Positions 60,544 through 64,000 of a stretch of 64,000 nucleotides of DNA are shown here, piece after piece. The stretch lies in contig NZ_JAJGAK010000001.1 of NCBI RefSeq assembly GCF_020866925.1, positions 974,189-1,038,188 of the forward strand, written 5' to 3'. Source of the DNA: Noviluteimonas lactosilytica (GTDB lineage: Bacteria > Pseudomonadota > Gammaproteobacteria > Xanthomonadales > Xanthomonadaceae). Position 1 is the first letter of the stretch. Every line of letters starts with the position of its first letter. Under the pieces are notes generated by a model. The model saw only the letters and a program-made list of their open reading frames with translations. It had not been told where the DNA came from and did not search any database. Position numbers and translations under genes: made by a program.

Positions 60544-61695
60544 GTGGAACAACAGAACAACCTGGCCGCGGACACGCAGGACGTGATCGCAACACCCGCC
60601 TCGCCGGCGCCGCCGGCGAAGCAACCCCTCGACCTGGCGCGGATGAAAGTCGAGAAATCGTGCTCGCGCGGCCTCGCCCCGTGGCTCGCGGCCAACCGGC
60701 TCTCGCTCGCGATCTCGTCGTACCAGAGCGGGCGCGTCTACCTGGTCGGCAGCGACAAACAAGGCCGCGTGTCGTTCTTCGAGCGCATCTTCGAACGCGC
60801 GATGGGCATCGTCGGCAATGCGCAGCGCATCTACCTCGGCGGGTTGTTCCAGTTGTGGCGCTTCGAAAACGTCCTGCGACGCAACGAGACGATCCACCAA
60901 CAGTTCGACAAGTGCTACGTGCCGCGCAACGCACAGACGATCGGCGACCTCGACATCCACGAGCTCGGCATCCGCAAGAACGGCAAGGTGGTGTTCGTCA
61001 ACACCAAGTACTCGTGCCTGGCCGAACTCAGCCAGACGCACAGCTTCAAGCCGATCTGGAAGCCCGACTTCATCAGCAAGCTCGCACCGGAGGATCGATG
61101 CCACCTCAACGGGCTGGCGATGGTCGACGGCGAACCGCGCTACGTCACCGCCGTGTGCCGCAGCGACAGCGTCGACGGCTGGCGCGATCGCCGCCACGAC
61201 GGCGGCGTGGTGATCGACGTCACCACCAACGAGATCGTTTGCGAAGGCCTGTCGATGCCGCATTCGCCGCGCTGGGCGAACGGCAAGCTGTGGGTGCTCA
61301 ACGCCGGCACCGGCCACCTGGGCTGGGTGGACTTCGAGAAGAAAGCGTTCGTGCCCGTCGCATTCGTCCCCGGCTTCGCGCGCGGCCTGTCGATCATCGG
61401 CAACGTGGCCGCGGTGGGGTTGTCGAAACCGCGCAACCAGCGCTTCGAAGGCCTGCAGCTCGACGAAGAACTGCGCACGCGCGACGCCGATCCGTGGTGC
61501 GGCGTGCAGTTCGTGTCGCTGGCCAACGGCGACGTCCTCCACTGGATCCGCTTCGAAGGCGACGTCACCGAACTCTTCGACCTCGCCTTCCTGCCCAACG
61601 TGCGCAATCCGATGATGGTCGGCCTGCGCACCGCGGAGATCCGCGAGCTGATCACGTTCGAACCGGAGACGGCGTCGGAAGCGGCGCCCGCCTGA
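60544..61695 (+). CDS. TIGR03032-like (DUF4915) protein following the autotransporter
   Basis: A 383-residue cytosolic protein without signal or membrane segments, starting at GTG (60544) with AAGGTGAAG upstream. After a polar leader it has several beta-propeller-like segments (LAISSYQSGRVYLVGS, RYVTAVCRSDSVDGW, GGVVIDVTTNEIVCEG, GKLWVLNAGTGHLGW, FVPGFARGLSIIGN), and a hydrophobic end (MVGLRTAEIRELITFEPE). The pattern HSPRWANGKLWVLNAGTGHLG matches what I recall for TIGR03032, a family of unknown function seen near large surface proteins and TPR proteins. It lies 33 bases after the autotransporter on the same strand and probably forms a unit with it. It might modify or chaperone the adhesin, an inference from position only. 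Confidence 0.75.
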   Translation: MEQQNNLAADTQDVIATPASPAPPAKQPLDLARMKVEKSCSRGLAPWLAANRLSLAISSYQSGRVYLVGSDKQGRVSFFERIFERAMGIVGNAQRIYLGGLFQLWRFENVLRRNETIHQQFDKCYVPRNAQTIGDLDIHELGIRKNGKVVFVNTKYSCLAELSQTHSFKPIWKPDFISKLAPEDRCHLNGLAMVDGEPRYVTAVCRSDSVDGWRDRRHDGGVVIDVTTNEIVCEGLSMPHSPRWANGKLWVLNAGTGHLGWVDFEKKAFVPVAFVPGFARGLSIIGNVAAVGLSKPRNQRFEGLQLDEELRTRDADPWCGVQFVSLANGDVLHWIRFEGDVTELFDLAFLPNVRNPMMVGLRTAEIRELITFEPETASEAAPA

Positions 61696-61776
61696 CGAGG
61701 ATCGACGACGCAACCAGCCGTTCACATGCGCCCGCATGGGCGCATGATCGGTCGCGGGGAAGCATCGGAGACCACG

Positions 61777-62226
61777 ATGAACGCGAACATGAGCCAGACC
61801 CCGAAGATCCTCTTCACCGGCAAGACCCACACGGTCGTCAAGCACGGCGACGCAAGCGGCGGACACGGCAACGTCGACCTCAACCTGTCGTCGCCCAATG
61901 CCGCCGCACGCATCATCGCGGACGTCGAACCGCACCCGTTGGCGGAGCAGCTGTTCGCCGGCGCATGGTCGGCTTGCTACATCACCGCCCTCGGCATCGC
62001 GGCCGACAAGAAACGCGTGAAGCTGCCCGACGACATGTCGGTCGACATCCAGGTCGACGTTGCGCAGTCGGGCGTCGCGTGGGTCCTGCAGGCGAAGTTC
62101 GACATCCACATGCCGGGCGTGCCGCAGGACGTCGCGGAAAAGATCGCGCAGATCGGCCACGACACCTGCCCGTACTCGAAAGCGACGCACGGCAACATCG
62201 ACGTCGCGACAAACGTCACCACGTAA
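61777..62226 (+). CDS. organic hydroperoxide reductase of the OsmC/Ohr family
   Basis: A 149-residue thiol-dependent peroxidase. The paired redox cysteines are Cys67 in LFAGAWSACYITAL and Cys131 in HDTCPYSKAT, as in Ohr proteins that reduce organic hydroperoxides with lipoyl partners. The N-terminal strand TGKTHTVVKHGDASGGHGN and SVDIQVDVAQS support the family. The CPYSKAT motif favours Ohr over OsmC. ATG 61777 (MNANMSQTPKI) has CGGAG upstream. A separate gene after the TIGR03032-like gene (81 bases). No OhrR regulator is adjacent. Confidence 0.92.
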   Translation: MNANMSQTPKILFTGKTHTVVKHGDASGGHGNVDLNLSSPNAAARIIADVEPHPLAEQLFAGAWSACYITALGIAADKKRVKLPDDMSVDIQVDVAQSGVAWVLQAKFDIHMPGVPQDVAEKIAQIGHDTCPYSKATHGNIDVATNVTT

Positions 62227-62261
62227 CAGTAATGCGATGCGGCGCGGTGCGCTGCGGCGAA

Positions 62262-62957
62262 TTATTTCCAGCCGCGCTGGCGGTAGATGTCGATGATCGA
62301 ATCCGCGATGCCGTCCGCCGTGCGTTGCGCGGCCGCGCGGATCGATTCCGGGCCGCGTTCCTGCATCACGTTGGACGCGCCCGACACTGCCGCGCTCGTT
62401 CCCAATCCACCGAGGCCCAACGGCAACAGCACGCCCGGCAATCGGCCGCCTTGCGTGTCGGCTTGCGCGGAGGCGAGCGCGCGCCGGCCCGTCGATGTGA
62501 TCTGGTAGGTTTCGACGAGCGTGCTCATCTGCGCGCGACCCGCGCCGAATCCCACCAGCATCCGCAGCGAACGACTGCCCGTATCGACCGACACGAACTC
62601 GCCGCGCACCACGACATCGCCGACCTTCGGCACCGGCCCCGTCGCGATGGGATACGCGTCGATCCCCGCCGCGCGCAACCGCTCGACAAGCCGCTGCGAC
62701 ACCTGCTGCCCCAACTGCTGGCCAACCGCCACGTCCTCCGCCGTCTGCGCAGGCGCGTTCGCATCGATGTAAGCGGAGATCTCCGTATCCGGCGGAAGCG
62801 CATCGCGCGCGCCGACGAAGTCATACACGAGGAGGCGTTCCGGTCGCGCAACCTCCTGCGTCGCATCGGCCTGCTCGAAGCGCGGCGTCGGCGTCGTCGC
62901 ACAACCGGCCCACACCGCGCAGCACAAGACCAGTCCAAATCGCAGGCAGGCAAGCAT
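62262..62957 (-). CDS. DUF4410-like lipoprotein
   Basis: A 231-residue lipoprotein. Signal: MLACLRFGLVLCCAVWAGCA with lipobox AGC, preceded by an open frame lacking further signal features. The mature domain has LLVYDFVGARDALP near the start, QLGQQVSQRLVERLRAAGID, then VPKVGDVVVRGEFVSVDTGS and RSLRMLVGFGAGRAQM. These are the segments of DUF4410 proteins, which resemble FlgO/TolB-like outer-membrane lipoproteins. The C-terminus has a Gly-rich tract (LLPLGLGGLG) and QRTADGIADSIIDIYRQRGW. ATG 62957 chosen for its signal peptide. It converges on the Ohr gene. Function unassigned. Confidence 0.8.
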   Translation of the reverse strand: MLACLRFGLVLCCAVWAGCATTPTPRFEQADATQEVARPERLLVYDFVGARDALPPDTEISAYIDANAPAQTAEDVAVGQQLGQQVSQRLVERLRAAGIDAYPIATGPVPKVGDVVVRGEFVSVDTGSRSLRMLVGFGAGRAQMSTLVETYQITSTGRRALASAQADTQGGRLPGVLLPLGLGGLGTSAAVSGASNVMQERGPESIRAAAQRTADGIADSIIDIYRQRGWK

Positions 62958-63094
62958 GTCGATGCATCCGGTTGCGAAGGCGCGCACTAGACGCCCTGCC
63001 CGGTTACGCGCAAGTGAAGCGCACGAAGCGGTGTCGAATTGACCTTTGCGATGCGTGCAGCTAGCGTTCGCTGCCTCACGCATGGGAGACCGAA

Positions 63095-63478
63095 GTGCCC
63101 GCGACGCCCAACATCGTTGTATCCAGGCAGGATGCAGCCCGCCTCGAAGCCTTGCTGGAATCGGCGGGTTCGGAAGGCGACGTCGCCCGCGCACTCGCGG
63201 CCGAACTCGACCGTGCGGAATACCGCGAGCATGGCGACATGCCCGACGGCGTCGTCATGATGGGCTCGCACGTCCGATGCATCGACGAGACCACCGGTGA
63301 GCAACATGCGTTGACGCTGGTCTACCCGCCGGAAGCCAATTTCGCCGAGGGCCGCGTTTCGATCCTCGCACCCGTCGGCGCCGCGCTGCTGGGCCTCTCC
63401 GTCGGGCAAACGATCCAGTGGCCGCTCCCCGGTGGGCGCACGACGCGCCTCACGGTTGCCGCCGTCGCGAACGACTGA
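63095..63478 (+). CDS. rnk: nucleoside diphosphate kinase regulator-like protein (Rnk/GreA C-terminal domain)
   Basis: A 127-residue protein with a GreA/Rnk layout. The N-terminal short coiled helix (RQDAARLEALLESAGSEG) is followed by the FKBP-like C-domain (DGVVMMGSHVRCIDE, TLVYPPEANFAEGRVSIL, PVGAALLGLSVGQTIQWPLP). Rnk binds RNA polymerase near the secondary channel, though it lacks the longer coiled coil of GreA; it was first named for an effect on nucleoside diphosphate kinase. GTG 63095 has GGGAG five bases upstream. No other gene is coupled. Confidence 0.85.
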   Translation: MPATPNIVVSRQDAARLEALLESAGSEGDVARALAAELDRAEYREHGDMPDGVVMMGSHVRCIDETTGEQHALTLVYPPEANFAEGRVSILAPVGAALLGLSVGQTIQWPLPGGRTTRLTVAAVAND

Positions 63479-63482
63479 GTCG

Positions 63483-64000
63483 TCAGGACGCGCGCGCCCC
63501 GGGGGCCGAGTTCTCGGCGCGTGGCGCCAGCAACGCGACGACGCCGGTCGCGACGTCGTAGATCGCGGGAACGACTTTCAGCGTCCGATCCCTCACGCGC
63601 TCGGCGACAACGGTCGACGCATGCGTCAGCGTGTCGACCTGGTTGAGGACGTGCTCGCGCGTCACCGCGTCCACGTCGTGATCGCCCACGTCATGGATCG
63701 CCGGCAGGATGCCCGCGAACAAGGCGCTGATCTGGCCGGGCACCGGCGCGTTGCGGATCGCTGCACTGATCGCGCCGCAGTTCGTGTGGCCCATGACCAT
63801 GATGACCTTCACGCCCAGCATGGCGACCGCATATTCCAGGCTGGCGATGACCTCCGTCGTCTCGGTGTTGCCCGCGATGCGCGTGACGAACACGCGCCCG
63901 ATGTTCTCGTCGAGCACCAGCCCGACGGGCACGCGCGAATCCGCGCACGCGAGGATCGCCACGAACGGATGCTGACTGTCGGCGGTCTGCGCATGCAGCA
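63483..64000 (-). CDS. beta-class carbonic anhydrase (N-terminal part beyond the window)
   Basis: The visible 171 C-terminal residues of a zinc enzyme interconverting CO2 and bicarbonate. The zinc and dyad motifs are ACADSRVPV (Cys ligand; Asp-Arg dyad) and VMGHTNCGAISA (His and Cys ligands). Further support is NIGRVFVTRIAGN and the helical TSTVVAERVRDR-like segment (THASTVVAERVRDRTLKVVP). The 5' end is outside the window; residues HAQTADSQHPFVAI lie at the edge. The frame ends in a Pro/Ala/Ser tail (ENSAPGARAS). It converges on the rnk-like gene, 4 bases between stops. Confidence 0.93.
   Translation of the reverse strand, partial: LHAQTADSQHPFVAILACADSRVPVGLVLDENIGRVFVTRIAGNTETTEVIASLEYAVAMLGVKVIMVMGHTNCGAISAAIRNAPVPGQISALFAGILPAIHDVGDHDVDAVTREHVLNQVDTLTHASTVVAERVRDRTLKVVPAIYDVATGVVALLAPRAENSAPGARAS

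Noticed and set aside
53377-62190. A 2937-codon open frame on the minus strand opposite the M4 protease, the autotransporter and the TIGR03032-like gene
   Set aside because: The G+C-rich codon bias leaves the complementary frame free of stops; the encoded text is Arg/Ala/Val-rich with no domains, and the plus strand holds clear genes.

Overview
The window is high-G+C, densely packed chromosomal DNA. Gene content (hrpA, dps, recQ, an Ohr-type peroxidase, a siderophore receptor with PepSY partners, type IV minor pilins, two very large autotransporter-type adhesins, secreted proteases) and gene style point to a gammaproteobacterium of the Xanthomonadaceae/Lysobacteraceae, probably Lysobacter-like. 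That placement is inference from style, not from a marker gene. I found no rRNA, tRNA, CRISPR array, transposase, integrase or phage gene, and codon style looks even throughout.

Layout. 1-5.6 kb: housekeeping and stress genes, with a partial hrpA helicase divergent from dps, then recQ and a small hydrophilic protein. 5.8-10.7 kb: a DUF1254/DUF1214 lipoprotein, an unrecognised protein, an orphan PAS histidine kinase and galE. 10.8-16.6 kb: a 1932-residue adhesin of 17 tandem putative-Ig repeats plus an outer-membrane barrel. 16.8-18.8 kb: a patatin-like membrane phospholipase. 18.8-24.1 kb: a minor-pilin operon (fimT, pilW, pilX-like, pilV-like) whose last two members are several times larger than usual and rich in cysteine. 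24.2-25.9 kb: small exported proteins and a glutathione transferase. 26-30.7 kb: an iron-uptake operon with a Fur-like palindrome, TonB-dependent siderophore receptor, two tiny membrane proteins, a PepSY reductase-like protein and a truncated globin, tightly coupled by overlapping stop/start codons.

30.7-39 kb: a 2OG-Fe(II) oxygenase, a DedA-rhodanese fusion, a glycosyltransferase overlapping an alpha/beta hydrolase, an M28 peptidase and a PLP-dependent decarboxylase. 39-43.3 kb: a membrane-anchored winged-helix/TPR regulator divergent from a secreted protein, then a TPR protein whose frame is cut by a TGA codon. 43.4-49.1 kb: a LysR regulator divergent from an MFS exporter and an aldo/keto reductase, then an arylsulfatase. 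49.2-53.2 kb: a VOC protein, a GH18-like secreted protein and a second winged-helix/TPR regulator. 53.4-61.7 kb: an exported M4 metallopeptidase, an 1843-residue beta-helix autotransporter and a TIGR03032-like protein, apparently one transcriptional block. 61.8-64 kb: ohr, a DUF4410-like lipoprotein, rnk and a partial beta-carbonic anhydrase.

The strongest themes are surface and secretion biology (two giant autotransporters, giant minor pilins, exported proteases, a glycosyltransferase) and iron/redox stress. The points most worth a second look are the cysteine-rich oversized minor pilins, the protease-autotransporter-TIGR03032 block, and two genes whose recognisable reading frames are each interrupted by a single in-frame stop (TGA at 43189-43191, TAG at 25694-25696). 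All starts were chosen by ribosome-binding site, overlap and signal-peptide logic and have not been tested.
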